A stretch of DNA of 31,070 nucleotides. Origin: Bacillota bacterium (GTDB taxonomy: Bacteria; Bacillota; Bacilli; Paenibacillales; Paenibacillaceae). This document shows positions 8,077 through 17,010 of the stretch, piece after piece; the stretch's first letter is position 1; every line of letters begins with the position of its first letter. The translations under genes were made by a program, and so were the position numbers. Location: positions 1 to 31,070 of the forward strand of contig JAEZZE010000385.1 in NCBI GenBank assembly GCA_023418755.1, written 5' to 3'. Below the pieces are notes generated by a model. It was not told the DNA's origin and searched no databases. It saw nothing but the letters and a program-made list of their open reading frames with translations.

Positions 8077-10179
8077 ATGAACTATAGGGTAATCAAGCAC
8101 AACGATCTATTTCTATTGACGGATGCTCACGGGGACGTTCCGGGCAATCGCGCCCAGGACGGCCTGTACATGAAGGATACCCGGTTCCTGAGCAGAATGG
8201 AGCTCACCTTGAACGGCAAACGTCCGCTGCTGCTCTCGTCCGCCGCCGACGAAAACTACGTGGCCCGCATCCGGCTGACGAACGAGCACGAGGAGACGAA
8301 CGGCGAGGTCAAGCTGTGGAGGGAATCGGTGGAGCTGATCCGGGAAAGATTCATTTATGCGGACGTTCTGTATGAAAACGTCATCATGACGAATTTCTCG
8401 ACGAAGGAGCTGCGCTTCGAGCTTGGGTTATCGTTCGACGCGGATTTCAAGGACATGTTTCTCGTTCGCGGCTTTCAGCCTTCCGATAAGCTGGGCGAAG
8501 TGACGGAACGCGGCGCCGGAGCGACTTCGTGGCATGCGGCATACGAGGGCGCGGACGGACTCCGCAGGAGCACGGCCGTATCTTGGGATAGGGAGGCGGA
8601 CTCGGTAAACGAACAGGGCGAAGCCGTCTTCCGCATCGGCTTGCAGCCTAAGGAAACGAAGCGGATCGCGATTACCGTCGTTCCTTCCGCGGGAGAGCGC
8701 TGCGGCGAAGCGGCCGCGAGCGACGCCGCTTTGGCCGAGCTGCAAGCGGCATACGAGGAATGGAACGGGAACGTCACGAAAATCCAGAGCGACTCGGAGC
8801 TGCTCGACAAGCTGTTCGATCGGGGGGTTCAAGACTTGCGCGTGCTATTGACGGACTTCGGCAACGGGCCGTTTCCGGTGGCGGGGCTTCCCTGGTTTGC
8901 GGTGCCTTTCGGCCGGGACAGCTTGATCGCGGCATTGCAGATGCTGCCGCTGAATCCGGACATCGCCAGGGGAACGCTCGAGATGATGGCGGCCTTCCAA
9001 GGCACCGAAGTCAACCCGTGGAAGGACGAACAACCCGGCAAAATCATGCACGAGCTGCGCAGCGGCGAACTCGCCCGCTCGGGCCAAGTTCCGTTCGCTC
9101 CGTATTACGGGAGTATCGATTCGACCCCGTTGTTCGTCCTGCTGGCGGCGGAATACGCGCACTGGACAGGAGACGCGTTCACGGTCGAGCGGCTTCTGCC
9201 GAATATCGAGAGAGCGCTGGAGTGGATCGACCATTACGGGGATCGGGACGAGGACGGTTGGGTCGAATACTATCAGGAATCCTCCAAGGGCATTGCCAAC
9301 CAAGGATGGAAGGATTCCGCGGATTCGGTCGTGCACGCCGACGGGAGTTTCGCGGCGGCGCCGATCGCCCTGATCGAGGTCCAAGGGTACGTCTACCAGG
9401 CGAAAACGAGGCTCGCGCCCGTTCTCGAGCGGCTGGGGCGCGAAGACGCGGCCCGCAGGCTGAGAGAGGAGGCCGAACGGCTGAAGCGGGAGCTCGATTC
9501 CGCGTTCTGGATGCCGGACGAGCAATTTTACGCCATCGCGCTGGATGCGGACAAAAACCAGGTCCGGTCCGTCACCTCCAACCCCGGACACCTGCTCCTC
9601 AGCGGCATCGTTCCGGAGGATAAGGCGCGCATCGTCTCGCGAAGGCTGACGGCGCCCGACATGTTCGGCGGCTACGGCATCCGGACGATGTCGACCGGCT
9701 CGACGGGCTACAATCCGATGAGCTATCACGACGGCAGCGTCTGGCCGCACGACAACTCGATGATTCTGCTCGGCATGAGCCGGATGGGATTGAAAGAGGA
9801 AGCGTCAATCGTGATCGAAGGCCTGTTGAAGGCCGCCAAGCACTTCGAATATCATCGGTTGCCCGAGCTGTTCTGCGGTTACGACGAATCGATCGGCTAC
9901 CCGGTTTCTTATCCGGTCGCATGCTCGCCGCAAGCCTGGGCGGCCGGCACTTCCGTCGTCCTCGTCCAGACGATGCTGGGCCTGCGGCCCGACGCGCTGA
10001 ACCGCAAGCTGTCTCTGGCGCCTTTGTTGCCTCCGGGCATTCGCCGGCTGACCGTCAAGGATTTGCCCGTAGCCGAGGGGCGCATATCGGTTGAACTGAG
10101 CCGGAAGGACGACGGGGCCGTTCTAAGAACCGAGGTTCTGGAAAACAGCAGCGGCTGCCTGATCGAGATCGCCGACTGA
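8077..10179 (+). CDS. Glycogen-debranching-type amylo-alpha-1,6-glucosidase
   Basis: Predicted cytoplasmic glycoside hydrolase acting on alpha-glucan or related oligosaccharides; 700 aa. The start ATG 8077 (MNYRVIKHNDLFLLTD) is preferred over ATG 8053 because GGGATGGGGA precedes it and the family begins with this motif. An N-terminal beta-rich domain (about residues 1-230, GDE_N_bis type: NRAQDGLYMKDTRFLSRMEL) precedes an (alpha/alpha)6 catalytic domain with GLPWFAVPFGRDSLIAALQML, NPWKDEQPGKIMHELRSGE, KDSADSVVHADGS, YNPMSYHDGSVWPHDNS and ACSPQAWAAGT. No signal peptide. The ABC importer encoded next door would supply the substrate. The true substrate could be a beta- or alpha-linked oligosaccharide; family membership alone does not decide. 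Confidence 0.88.
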   Translation: MNYRVIKHNDLFLLTDAHGDVPGNRAQDGLYMKDTRFLSRMELTLNGKRPLLLSSAADENYVARIRLTNEHEETNGEVKLWRESVELIRERFIYADVLYENVIMTNFSTKELRFELGLSFDADFKDMFLVRGFQPSDKLGEVTERGAGATSWHAAYEGADGLRRSTAVSWDREADSVNEQGEAVFRIGLQPKETKRIAITVVPSAGERCGEAAASDAALAELQAAYEEWNGNVTKIQSDSELLDKLFDRGVQDLRVLLTDFGNGPFPVAGLPWFAVPFGRDSLIAALQMLPLNPDIARGTLEMMAAFQGTEVNPWKDEQPGKIMHELRSGELARSGQVPFAPYYGSIDSTPLFVLLAAEYAHWTGDAFTVERLLPNIERALEWIDHYGDRDEDGWVEYYQESSKGIANQGWKDSADSVVHADGSFAAAPIALIEVQGYVYQAKTRLAPVLERLGREDAARRLREEAERLKRELDSAFWMPDEQFYAIALDADKNQVRSVTSNPGHLLLSGIVPEDKARIVSRRLTAPDMFGGYGIRTMSTGSTGYNPMSYHDGSVWPHDNSMILLGMSRMGLKEEASIVIEGLLKAAKHFEYHRLPELFCGYDESIGYPVSYPVACSPQAWAAGTSVVLVQTMLGLRPDALNRKLSLAPLLPPGIRRLTVKDLPVAEGRISVELSRKDDGAVLRTEVLENSSGCLIEIAD

Positions 10180-10339
10180 CCCGGTTACCGCCGGATTGAG
10201 CGGGCGGCTCGGATCGCGTCGGCGGCACGGGCCGGAAGGTACCGCCGGCTCGGCGTCGCGCCAATCATTCGCCGCGATTCCCTCTAAGCCCGTTTGATTA
10301 TAGATACTTGCTTTATACAAAAAGGGAGGAAGGTTTACC

Positions 10340-11662
10340 ATGAAAAAAAGATTATCGATTACGCTTGCTTCGATGCTGGCTCTTTCCTTGGCCGCTTCCG
10401 CTTGCGGAAACGGCTCCGGAGGCGCTTCTTCGTCCTCTTCTCCGTCCTCTTCTCCGTCCCCTAGCGCGCCGGAATCGTCTTCGCCCGCTCAGGAGCCCGT
10501 CGAAGTCACGTTGGCGGGCTGGGGCTCTTCGCCGGAGGAGCAGCAGCTGCTGCAGCAAGTGCTGGATGAATTCCAGGCGAAAAATCCCGACGTCAAAGTC
10601 AAGTACGAGGTCATCGCGGACCAGTACATGGACGTAATCAAAACCCGCTTGATCGGCAACGAAGCGCCGGACGTCTTCTATCTGGACGCTTTCGAAGCGC
10701 CCGCCCTCATTGAGAAGGACGTTCTCGAGCCGCTCGACGGATACGTTACCCCCGAGTTCGACCTGGACGATTTCGAAGGACCGACCGTGAACGCGTTCAA
10801 AGGGGGCGACGGCAAAATCTACGGCTTCCCGAAGGACACTTCCACGCTGGCGCTGTTTTATAACAAAAAAATGTTTGCCGACGCCGGCATCGCGGCTCCC
10901 CCGGCCACATGGGATGAACTGCTGGAAGTTTCCGAAAAACTGACCAAAAAGAACGGCAGCAAGGTCGAGGTATACGGTCTCGGTCAAGCGCCGGAGCTTG
11001 CGCGCCAGATGTTCATGATCGAAGCGTTCGGCGGCAAGCTCTCCGACGATCAAGGCATGGCGGCGTTCGCCACGCCGGAAGGCGAGAAAGGACTCGCGCT
11101 CGTCATCGATCAGCATCTTAAAGCCCAAACGGCGGGTCAGCCTTCCGACGTCGGCTCGGGCTGGGGCGGCGAAATGTTCGGCCAGCAAAAGGCGGCGATG
11201 GTTCTCGAAGGCAACTGGGCGATTCCTTTCATTCAAAGCAACTTCCCGGACGTCGACTTCGGAACGGCGGAGGTTCCGACGGTGAACGGGAAAAAAGGAA
11301 CGATGGCCTTTACGGTCGCCTACGTCATGAATAAAAATTCCGCCAAGAAAGAAGCGGCATGGAAGCTGCTCTCCTATTTGACCGGCAAGGAAGGCATGAA
11401 GACATGGACGAGCAAAGGGTTCGCCCTGCCTACCCGGAAGTCCGTCGCCGCCGAGCTCGGCTACGATAAGGACGCTCTGCGGGGCGCGCTCGTCGCGGGA
11501 TCGTCCTATGCGACATCCTGGCAAGCGGGAGCTACGCTGCCTACGATCATGAATAACTTCAACAATCAATTCGTCGCGGCTTATACGGGCGGCTCCACGC
11601 TGACCGAAGCGCTAAGCAAGGCGCAGGAAACGGCGAATAAAGAAATCAAGGCGGGCCAATAA
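10340..11662 (+). CDS. Sugar ABC transporter substrate-binding lipoprotein (MalE-like)
   Basis: Captures an oligosaccharide outside the membrane for the two permeases that follow; 440 aa. The ATG at 10340 follows AGGGAGGAAGG. A type II signal peptide (MKKRLSITLASMLALSLAASAC) places the lipidated cysteine at residue 22. A Ser/Pro linker (about 23-55) then leads to the solute-binding fold: VTLAGWGSSPEEQQLLQQVLDEFQAKNP, NEAPDVFYLDA, FPKDTSTLALFYNKKMF, ATWDELLEVSEKL, WGGEMFGQQKAAMVLEGNWAIPF and a C-terminal AAWKLLSYLTGKEG. Family 1 (maltose/multiple-sugar type). It is 160 bases after the glucosidase, with no clear terminator between them and no AAACGTTT operator of its own, so it is probably cotranscribed or weakly self-promoted. 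Confidence 0.93.
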   Translation: MKKRLSITLASMLALSLAASACGNGSGGASSSSSPSSSPSPSAPESSSPAQEPVEVTLAGWGSSPEEQQLLQQVLDEFQAKNPDVKVKYEVIADQYMDVIKTRLIGNEAPDVFYLDAFEAPALIEKDVLEPLDGYVTPEFDLDDFEGPTVNAFKGGDGKIYGFPKDTSTLALFYNKKMFADAGIAAPPATWDELLEVSEKLTKKNGSKVEVYGLGQAPELARQMFMIEAFGGKLSDDQGMAAFATPEGEKGLALVIDQHLKAQTAGQPSDVGSGWGGEMFGQQKAAMVLEGNWAIPFIQSNFPDVDFGTAEVPTVNGKKGTMAFTVAYVMNKNSAKKEAAWKLLSYLTGKEGMKTWTSKGFALPTRKSVAAELGYDKDALRGALVAGSSYATSWQAGATLPTIMNNFNNQFVAAYTGGSTLTEALSKAQETANKEIKAGQ

Positions 11663-11683
11663 GCGGCCCGATGCGAATTAGGG

Positions 11684-11708
11684 ACGCGGCGCCCGGCCGG
11701 CGCCGCGT
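11684..11708 (+). other. GC-rich intercistronic hairpin after the binding-protein gene
   Basis: ACGCGGCGCC (11684-11693) pairs exactly with GGCGCCGCGT (11699-11708) over a five-base loop, with no T-run. Placed just after a binding-protein gene, such a hairpin usually stabilises the upstream mRNA and lowers read-through into the permease genes. Role inferred. Confidence 0.6.
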
Positions 11709-11731
11709 TCTCCCGCTTTGCCGCGCGCGTT

Positions 11732-11785
11732 GGCGTGAAACGAGTGAAGCCGCGCGCCTATAGCCGGCTTTAGTCATTTCACGCC
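11732..11785 (+). other. Long imperfect stem in the leader of the first permease gene
   Basis: GGCGTGAAA (11732-11740) pairs exactly with TTTCACGCC (11777-11785). An inner TGAAGCCG can pair with much of CCGGCTTTAGTCA. The structure ends about 20 bases before the ribosome binding site of the permease gene. It has no T-tract, so it is not a terminator; it may be a further mRNA-processing or translation-control structure. Confidence 0.45.
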
Positions 11786-11817
11786 CCAACCGGGAGCGGT
11801 AGAAAGGAGCTCTCAAG

Positions 11818-12714
11818 ATGGCCAAGTCGCTTTCCAAATCGAAACTCAGGGACGCCGTGTCGGGTTACTCGTTCATGTCGCCCGTCATCGTTATTCTCGG
11901 CTGCTTCTTGCTGCTGCCGATCGCCTACGCCGTTTTCCTGTCGCTCCATCGAGTGAACTTGCTCGGAGCGGTCAGCTACAAGTTCGCCGGCACCGCCAAC
12001 TTCGAGCGAATGATCGACGACCCTAGATTATGGATCGCCCTGAGGAACACCGCCAAGTACGCGTTGATCGTCGTCCCGTCCCAGACGGTGCTGGCATTGG
12101 CGCTCGCTTCGATTCTTAATATGAAGCTTCGTTATCGAAATTTCTTTCGGATCGCCTTCTATTTGCCGACGGTAACCTCGTCGGCCGTGCTGGTCCTCAT
12201 CTTTATGTGGATCTACAACAGCAACGGCCTGCTTAACTTCTTGCTGGATCTGGTCGGACTGCCGACCTACAACTGGCTCGGAGACCCGTCCGTCGCGCTG
12301 CTCGGCATCATGATCATGAACGTCTGGTCGACGGCTCCTCTTTTCATGGTGATCTACCTGGCCGCGTTGCAGGATATTCCGCAAAATCTGTACGAAGCGG
12401 CCGATATCGACGGGGCGAACGCCTGGCAGAAGTTCCGGCGCATTACGCTGCCGCAGCTGAAGCCGGTCACCTTCTACGTCCTCGTCATGGGGATTATCGG
12501 GACGTTCCAACTGTTCGACCAGTCGTATATTTTCTCCGCGGGCTCCGGAGGTCCGAACAACGCGACGCTGACGATGGTGCTGCTGATCTACCAGTACGCG
12601 TTCAAAAACTTGGACATGGGATACGCTTCCGCGCTGGCGTTCCTGCTCGCGGTCGTCATCATGCTCGTTACATTGATCCAGCGGCTGTTTTTCAAGGAAG
12701 AGCGGATGAATTAG
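11818..12714 (+). CDS. Sugar ABC transporter permease (MalF-type)
   Basis: 298 aa inner-membrane permease with six hydrophobic segments, beginning with GYSFMSPVIVILGCFLLLPIAYAVFLSLH. The ATG at 11818 follows AAAGGAGC. The conserved cytoplasmic EAA loop that contacts the ATPase is YEAADIDGANAWQKFRRITLPQLKP (about residues 192-216). It pairs with the MalG-type permease that starts 14 bases downstream. No ATP-binding gene is nearby, so a shared MsmX/MalK-type ATPase encoded elsewhere must energise it (known for Bacillus; inferred here). Confidence 0.94.
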   Translation: MAKSLSKSKLRDAVSGYSFMSPVIVILGCFLLLPIAYAVFLSLHRVNLLGAVSYKFAGTANFERMIDDPRLWIALRNTAKYALIVVPSQTVLALALASILNMKLRYRNFFRIAFYLPTVTSSAVLVLIFMWIYNSNGLLNFLLDLVGLPTYNWLGDPSVALLGIMIMNVWSTAPLFMVIYLAALQDIPQNLYEAADIDGANAWQKFRRITLPQLKPVTFYVLVMGIIGTFQLFDQSYIFSAGSGGPNNATLTMVLLIYQYAFKNLDMGYASALAFLLAVVIMLVTLIQRLFFKEERMN

Positions 12715-12728
12715 AGAGGAGGAGAACC

Positions 12729-13553
12729 ATGCGTTCGATCGATCGTTTCAAGCCGGTATTTTACGTGCTGCTGGGCATCTACGCGGCGATCACGTTCATT
12801 CCGTTTCTGTGGGCGCTGTCCGCATCGTTCAAGTCGCTGCCGGAAATCGTGTCCGGCGGAATGCATCTCATTCCGAAGCATGCGACGTTCGACAATTACC
12901 GGACGATCTTCCGGCAGGAGCCGCTGTTCGGCCGCTGGTTTCTGAACAGCTCCTTCATCGCGCTGTCGGTTACGGCGTTTAATTTGCTGTTCAACTCCAT
13001 GGCCGGCTATGCGCTGGCCAGGATCCGCTTTCCCGGAAGCACGCTGATGTTCTACAGTATTCTGGCCATGATCATGATTCCGGGACAGCTGACGATCATC
13101 CCGAGCTACCTGATTATCAAGGAGCTGGGCTGGCTCAATAGCTATCAGGCGATAATCGTGCCGATGGCCGCGCAGGCGACCTACATTTTCATGATGCGGC
13201 AGTTTTTCATCAACTTTCCGAAGGAACTCGAGGAAGCGTCGGAGCTGGACGGGCTCGGCAAGCTCGGCCTGTTCTTCCGCGTCGTCCTGCCGCTCGCCAA
13301 GCCCGCCTTGGCGGCTCAGACGATCTTTATTTTCATGGGGGCGTGGAACGAATTTCTGAAGCCTCTCATGCTGATGTCCGACAAGGCGATGTTTACGTTG
13401 TCGGTCGGTCTGAATACGTTCAAAGGACAGTACATCAGCTTCTGGAACTACATTATGGCGGCGTCGATCATCATGACGCTTCCGGCTTTGCTGATCTATA
13501 TTTTCTTTAACCGTTTTTTCGTGCAGGGGATCACGTTCACCGGCACCAAATAA
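12729..13553 (+). CDS. Sugar ABC transporter permease (MalG-type)
   Basis: 274 aa; the ATG at 12729 follows AGAGGAGGAG. Six membrane segments are visible, from VFYVLLGIYAAITFIPFLWALSASF to ALLIYIFFNRFFVQGITFTGTK, the latter a typical MalG C-terminus. The EAA loop is LEEASELDGLGKLGLFFRVVLPLAKP. Last gene of the glucosidase-transporter locus; a strong hairpin follows and separates it from the convergent flavoprotein gene. Confidence 0.94.
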   Translation: MRSIDRFKPVFYVLLGIYAAITFIPFLWALSASFKSLPEIVSGGMHLIPKHATFDNYRTIFRQEPLFGRWFLNSSFIALSVTAFNLLFNSMAGYALARIRFPGSTLMFYSILAMIMIPGQLTIIPSYLIIKELGWLNSYQAIIVPMAAQATYIFMMRQFFINFPKELEEASELDGLGKLGLFFRVVLPLAKPALAAQTIFIFMGAWNEFLKPLMLMSDKAMFTLSVGLNTFKGQYISFWNYIMAASIIMTLPALLIYIFFNRFFVQGITFTGTK

Positions 13554-13560
13554 CAAGAAG

Positions 13561-13595
13561 GGACGCGCCGGGCCGGTCTTGGCCTCTGCGCGTCC
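13561..13595. terminator. Hairpin between convergent genes (bidirectional terminator)
   Basis: GGACGCGC (13561-13568) pairs exactly with GCGCGTCC (13588-13595), with an inner GGCC/GGCC pairing. ATTTATTCG follows on the plus side. It sits between the end of the permease gene and the end of the minus-strand flavoprotein gene, so it can serve both. Confidence 0.65.
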
Positions 13596-13597
13596 AT

Positions 13598-14857
13598 TTA
13601 TTCGTTTCGCGCAGCGTGCATTCCCGCCGTATATCCCGTCGAGAAAGCCGCCGTAATGTTGTAGCCGCCGGTGTAGCCGTGGATGTCGAGCACCTCTCCG
13701 CAGAAGTACAGACCCTTCGTCAGCTTCGATTCCATCGTCTTCGGATCGATCTCCTTCAGATTGACGCCCCCGCCCGTCACGAAAGCATCCTCGATCGACA
13801 GCGTGCCGTACACCCGGACCGGAAACCGTTTGATTCGCCCGGCGAGACGGCTCCACGCCTGGCGGGGCAGGTTGTCGTAGGTGACCGATTCCGCAAGCTC
13901 GGCTTCGCGCAGCAGCGGGGGTATCATTTTCTCGGGAAGACAGCCCTTCAGCACGTTCCTGATCGCTTTCCTCGGCTCCAGCTCCGCAAGCTTCAGCGTT
14001 CCGGAATACACTTCGTCCTCGCTCTTGTCGGGCATCAGATCGATCGACACCTCGACGTTCCCCGTCCCCGACGCCTTGAGCTCTTTAACGACGAACTGGC
14101 TGCACCGCAGCGCGATCGGGCCCGACAGGCCGAAATGAGTGAAAATCATGTCGCCGCGGTGCTCGACGATTCGCTTGCCCTTCGAGCTCCAGACGGATAA
14201 AGAGACGTCCCTTAGGCTAAGCCCCTGAAGCTCCTTGCTCGCAATAAACGGTTCGTTGGAGGTCAGGGGAACTTCCGTCGGGAACAGCTCGGTGATCGTA
14301 TGCCCCGCCTTCTCCGCCCACGCATAGCCGTCGCCGGTAGAGCCCGTCTGCGGCACGGATTTGCCGCCCGAAGCCACGATGACCGCGCGGCCGCCGATCG
14401 TCTCTCCCGAGCACAGCCGGACGCCCGCGACGCGGCCGCCGTCGTACAGCACGGCGTCCGCCGGAGCGTTCACGCGAATGACGACGCCTTGCTTGCGCAC
14501 CTGTCCGACCAAAGTATCGACGACCGTCTTGGCCCTGTCCGTCACCGGGAACATTCGGCCGTTATCCTCTTCCTTTAAACGGATCCCCAAATTTTCAAAA
14601 AAGGCAATAATGTCCTTGTTATTGAAGTTGGCGAAGGAGCCGTACAGAAACCGGCCGTTCCCTGGAATGTTCCGGATCAGCTCGTCCTGCTCCTTGTTGT
14701 TCGTCACGTTGCACCTGCCGCCGCCGGATATGCCGAGCTTGCGCCCCAGCTTGTCCCCCTTGTCCAGCAGCAGGACTTTCGCGCCGTGCTTGCTGGCGGC
14801 GATCGCGGCCATAAGGCCTGCCGAACCGCCGCCGATGACGATTACGTCGTAGTCCAT
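13598..14857 (-). CDS. NAD(P)/FAD-dependent oxidoreductase, BaiN/HI0933 family
   Basis: 419 aa predicted soluble flavoprotein. The start is ATG 14857 (MDYDVIVIGGGSAGLMAAIAA), with AGGAG upstream; an earlier in-frame start at 14917 would add 20 residues before the dinucleotide-binding fold and has no ribosome binding site. The FAD-binding Rossmann motif is GGGSAG near the N-terminus, followed by the family motif KLGRKLGISGGGRCNVTN. A mid-protein ASGGKSVPQTGSTGDGY and the C-terminal YGTLSIEDAFVTGGGVNLKEIDPKTMESKLTKGLYFCGEVLDIHGYTGGYN complete the BaiN-like pattern. The physiological substrate in Firmicutes of this type is not established. Confidence 0.9.
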   Translation of the reverse strand: MDYDVIVIGGGSAGLMAAIAASKHGAKVLLLDKGDKLGRKLGISGGGRCNVTNNKEQDELIRNIPGNGRFLYGSFANFNNKDIIAFFENLGIRLKEEDNGRMFPVTDRAKTVVDTLVGQVRKQGVVIRVNAPADAVLYDGGRVAGVRLCSGETIGGRAVIVASGGKSVPQTGSTGDGYAWAEKAGHTITELFPTEVPLTSNEPFIASKELQGLSLRDVSLSVWSSKGKRIVEHRGDMIFTHFGLSGPIALRCSQFVVKELKASGTGNVEVSIDLMPDKSEDEVYSGTLKLAELEPRKAIRNVLKGCLPEKMIPPLLREAELAESVTYDNLPRQAWSRLAGRIKRFPVRVYGTLSIEDAFVTGGGVNLKEIDPKTMESKLTKGLYFCGEVLDIHGYTGGYNITAAFSTGYTAGMHAARNE

Positions 14858-14889
14858 GTCGGTTCTCCTGACTAGTTGGTTATGGTTAA

Positions 14890-14917
14890 AGTGTATCACC
14901 GGGAATCTCAAACTCAA
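14890..14917 (-). promoter_or_regulatory. Possible promoter of the flavoprotein gene
   Basis: On the minus strand TTGAGT (14912-14917) and TACACT (14890-14895) are 16 bases apart, about 33 bases before the ATG. Moderate match, short spacer. Confidence 0.4.
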
Positions 14918-14980
14918 AGCCCGGAGTCGCGAAGAAATTCGCGCAACGGGGTGAATCGCGAATTATATTTCTCCCTTATA

Positions 14981-15009
14981 TTGTAACGCATGGAGAGATG
15001 TGCTTTAAT
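14981..15009 (+). promoter_or_regulatory. Predicted sigma-A promoter of the sensor kinase gene
   Basis: TTGTAA (14981-14986) and TTTAAT (15004-15009) are 17 bases apart, about 90 bases upstream of the kinase ATG. No sigma-H type element was convincing. Confidence 0.45.
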
Positions 15010-15097
15010 CTAAGTGATTCTTATAGAAAAACGGCAATACGTTTAGTATGGCTAAGAATGGGTAGAGGCCGATCCGTCGTTGCGGGAGGTTTGCTGG

Positions 15098-16753
15098 ATG
15101 TGGAAAGAGTCGCTGCTGCAGATCCTGATTGCATTTCTTCCCGTTTTTATGTTCATGGTCTGGTACGCCAAGCCTGAAAGACTCGGTTATTCGCGCGCTT
15201 TCATCGGAGTTTGCTGCGGGCTGGTCATGCTCTTGAACATGAATTTTACGACTGTAACCAATCATGGCGTCCATTTCGACCTGCGCCAAGTTCCCTTTTT
15301 GATCGGATCGATCTATGGAGGGCTTCCGATCGCTTTCGGGCTGCTGACGGTCTATATCGTTTCGCGGCTATGGGAGATCGCGCACCGGTGGGAATATTTC
15401 GTTCTCATCGGCTTCCTGGCGATCTATATTCCCGTGCTTTACTCGAACATACCCGGATACGGGGCGCGCAATCGGCGGGGAAAGCTCAGGCTTGTCCTCT
15501 ATTTCTGCTTGTTTCTTTCCTTGTTCCAGATCTCGTCCTACCTTATAGAAATGCCGCGAAGCTTGGCCGGGGAACTGTCGGAGGTCGCCGGCGTCCTGTT
15601 CGTTTTCGTAACCGTATTCACCGCCGTGACTCTTCTATGCGCCCACTTCATCGAGCTGAGCTTCGAGAGAATTCAACTGCAGGTGCAGTTGCACGACGTC
15701 TCGCTCAAATACCGCAAAGAGATGCGCAGATTGCAGCAATTTATCGATAATTCCCCGTTGATGGTCATTTTTTTCGACAACGAAGGGCGAATTACCCATT
15801 TGAACGATATGACCCTGAAAATCGCTGCGCCGCTGGAAAGGAAAGATCTGCTGGGGCATACCTACTCCGCTCTACTCCAACGGCTGGGGACGGCGATCGA
15901 TTTCGATCCGATGGAGCGGATTCTGCAGGGCGAGGAGAAGCTGACGGAGATTGTCAGATTGAACGATCGCATGTTCTATACGATCTACTGTTCGATCAAA
16001 GACATGCCGTCGCAGGGAACGGACGGCATGCTGTTCATCGGGCACGACGTGACCGAGCTCCATCGCCTGCAAGGAGAGGTCGACAGGATGGAGAGGCTGA
16101 GCCTGGTCGGGCAGATGGCCGCGAGCATCACGCACGAGATCCGCAATCCGCTGGCGGTAATCCGCGGATTCGTGCAGCTGCTCAACGAGCGCAGCCCGGC
16201 GGAGCAGAAAACCTACTTCCGCATCGTTCTGGAAGAGCTGGACCGCACCAACGCGATCATCAACGATTTCCTGTCTCTGGCCCAGAACCGCATCGTCGAG
16301 AAGGAGCCGTCCAATCTTAACGAGTTGCTTAACGACCTTCTCCCGCTGATCTGGGCGGACGCGAATATGAGAGGCCAGAGCATCGATCTGCGGATCGACG
16401 ACAGCATCGAGCCGATTCCGATGAACAGCAAGGAGATGAAGCAGCTCGTGCTGAATTTGTCGCGCAACGGAATGGAAGCGATGAACGATAAAGGCGTGCT
16501 GAGGATCGAGACGATAAACCTACCGGACGCGGTGCAATTGCGAGTCAGCGACAGCGGCGTCGGCATTCCGCCGGAGAAGCTGAAGCAGCTGTTCGAGCCT
16601 TTCTTCACGACGAAGGCGAACGGTACAGGTCTCGGCCTGGCCTTGTGCTTAAGCATCGTGGAGCGCCACAACGGCAAAATTCAAGTCGAATCGAAGCCGG
16701 GCGAGGGGACGACCTTCATCGCCGCCTTCAATAAGCCCGAAAGTAAGGCATGA
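15098..16753 (+). CDS. Orphan membrane sensor histidine kinase, KinB-like (5TM-PAS-HisKA-HATPase)
   Basis: 551 aa. ATG 15098 has GGGAGG at 15084-15089; the in-frame TTG 15080 would leave no ribosome binding site. The N-terminal 185 residues hold five or six membrane segments with the 5TMR-type signature MNFTTVTNHGVHFDLRQVPFLIGSIYGGLPIAF, as in LytS and KinB sensors. A PAS domain follows (about 211-325), then HisKA with the phospho-acceptor in ASITHEIRNPL (H346). The ATP lid has N-box NLSRNGMEAM, G1 VSDSGVGIPPEKL, F-box FEPFFTTK and G2 GTGLGLALC. No response regulator is adjacent, which fits a phosphorelay kinase feeding Spo0F; that role is inferred. Confidence 0.9.
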   Translation: MWKESLLQILIAFLPVFMFMVWYAKPERLGYSRAFIGVCCGLVMLLNMNFTTVTNHGVHFDLRQVPFLIGSIYGGLPIAFGLLTVYIVSRLWEIAHRWEYFVLIGFLAIYIPVLYSNIPGYGARNRRGKLRLVLYFCLFLSLFQISSYLIEMPRSLAGELSEVAGVLFVFVTVFTAVTLLCAHFIELSFERIQLQVQLHDVSLKYRKEMRRLQQFIDNSPLMVIFFDNEGRITHLNDMTLKIAAPLERKDLLGHTYSALLQRLGTAIDFDPMERILQGEEKLTEIVRLNDRMFYTIYCSIKDMPSQGTDGMLFIGHDVTELHRLQGEVDRMERLSLVGQMAASITHEIRNPLAVIRGFVQLLNERSPAEQKTYFRIVLEELDRTNAIINDFLSLAQNRIVEKEPSNLNELLNDLLPLIWADANMRGQSIDLRIDDSIEPIPMNSKEMKQLVLNLSRNGMEAMNDKGVLRIETINLPDAVQLRVSDSGVGIPPEKLKQLFEPFFTTKANGTGLGLALCLSIVERHNGKIQVESKPGEGTTFIAAFNKPESKA

Positions 16754-16882
16754 TTTTCTCCCAACTGCCCGGGTTACCGTCTTGTCCGGCCTTACGGATA
16801 ACCTCCCGTCCCGGCTGCGCGGATAGCGGCCCTTATTTCGGTTACACTACGGGTGAATCGACCAGACAAGGAGGACGTTTCC

Positions 16883-17008
16883 ATGCCCAGTAAAGAAGGA
16901 CCGTCGAAGTCCGGCCGGCCGGCCGAAGATCGCAGCAAGAGCAAAGTGTCTCCGTTATCTCCCGGCTACGACAAAAAGCTCGACGGTCCCAACCGTCCTT
17001 CGACTTGA
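16883..17008 (+). CDS. Small uncharacterised protein, 41 aa
   Basis: ATG 16883 is preceded by an excellent AAGGAGG (16868-16874) at eight bases. The product is hydrophilic and basic, with many Ser, Lys and Pro residues, and ends SPGYDKKLDGPNRPST. No membrane segment or cysteine. The next gene overlaps its stop by TTGA if the TTG start at 17005 is used, so the two look translationally coupled. The upstream region has CGGATA and TACACTA spaced by 17 bases, which could be a forespore-type (sigma-F/G) promoter; that and a spore role are speculation. Confidence 0.6.
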   Translation: MPSKEGPSKSGRPAEDRSKSKVSPLSPGYDKKLDGPNRPST

Positions 17009-17010
17009 CC

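Noticed and set aside
10180..10339. Separate promoter or operator before the sugar-binding protein
   Set aside because: TTTGAT and TATACA are only 15 bases apart and there is no AAACGTTT site; the evidence is too weak to list.
10352..11569. Long minus-strand frame opposite the sugar-binding protein
   Set aside because: Shadow frame; the plus-strand lipoprotein is unambiguous.
16753..16882. Terminator for the sensor kinase gene
   Set aside because: Only short, imperfect inverted repeats (for example TCCG/CGGA) with no T-run were found.
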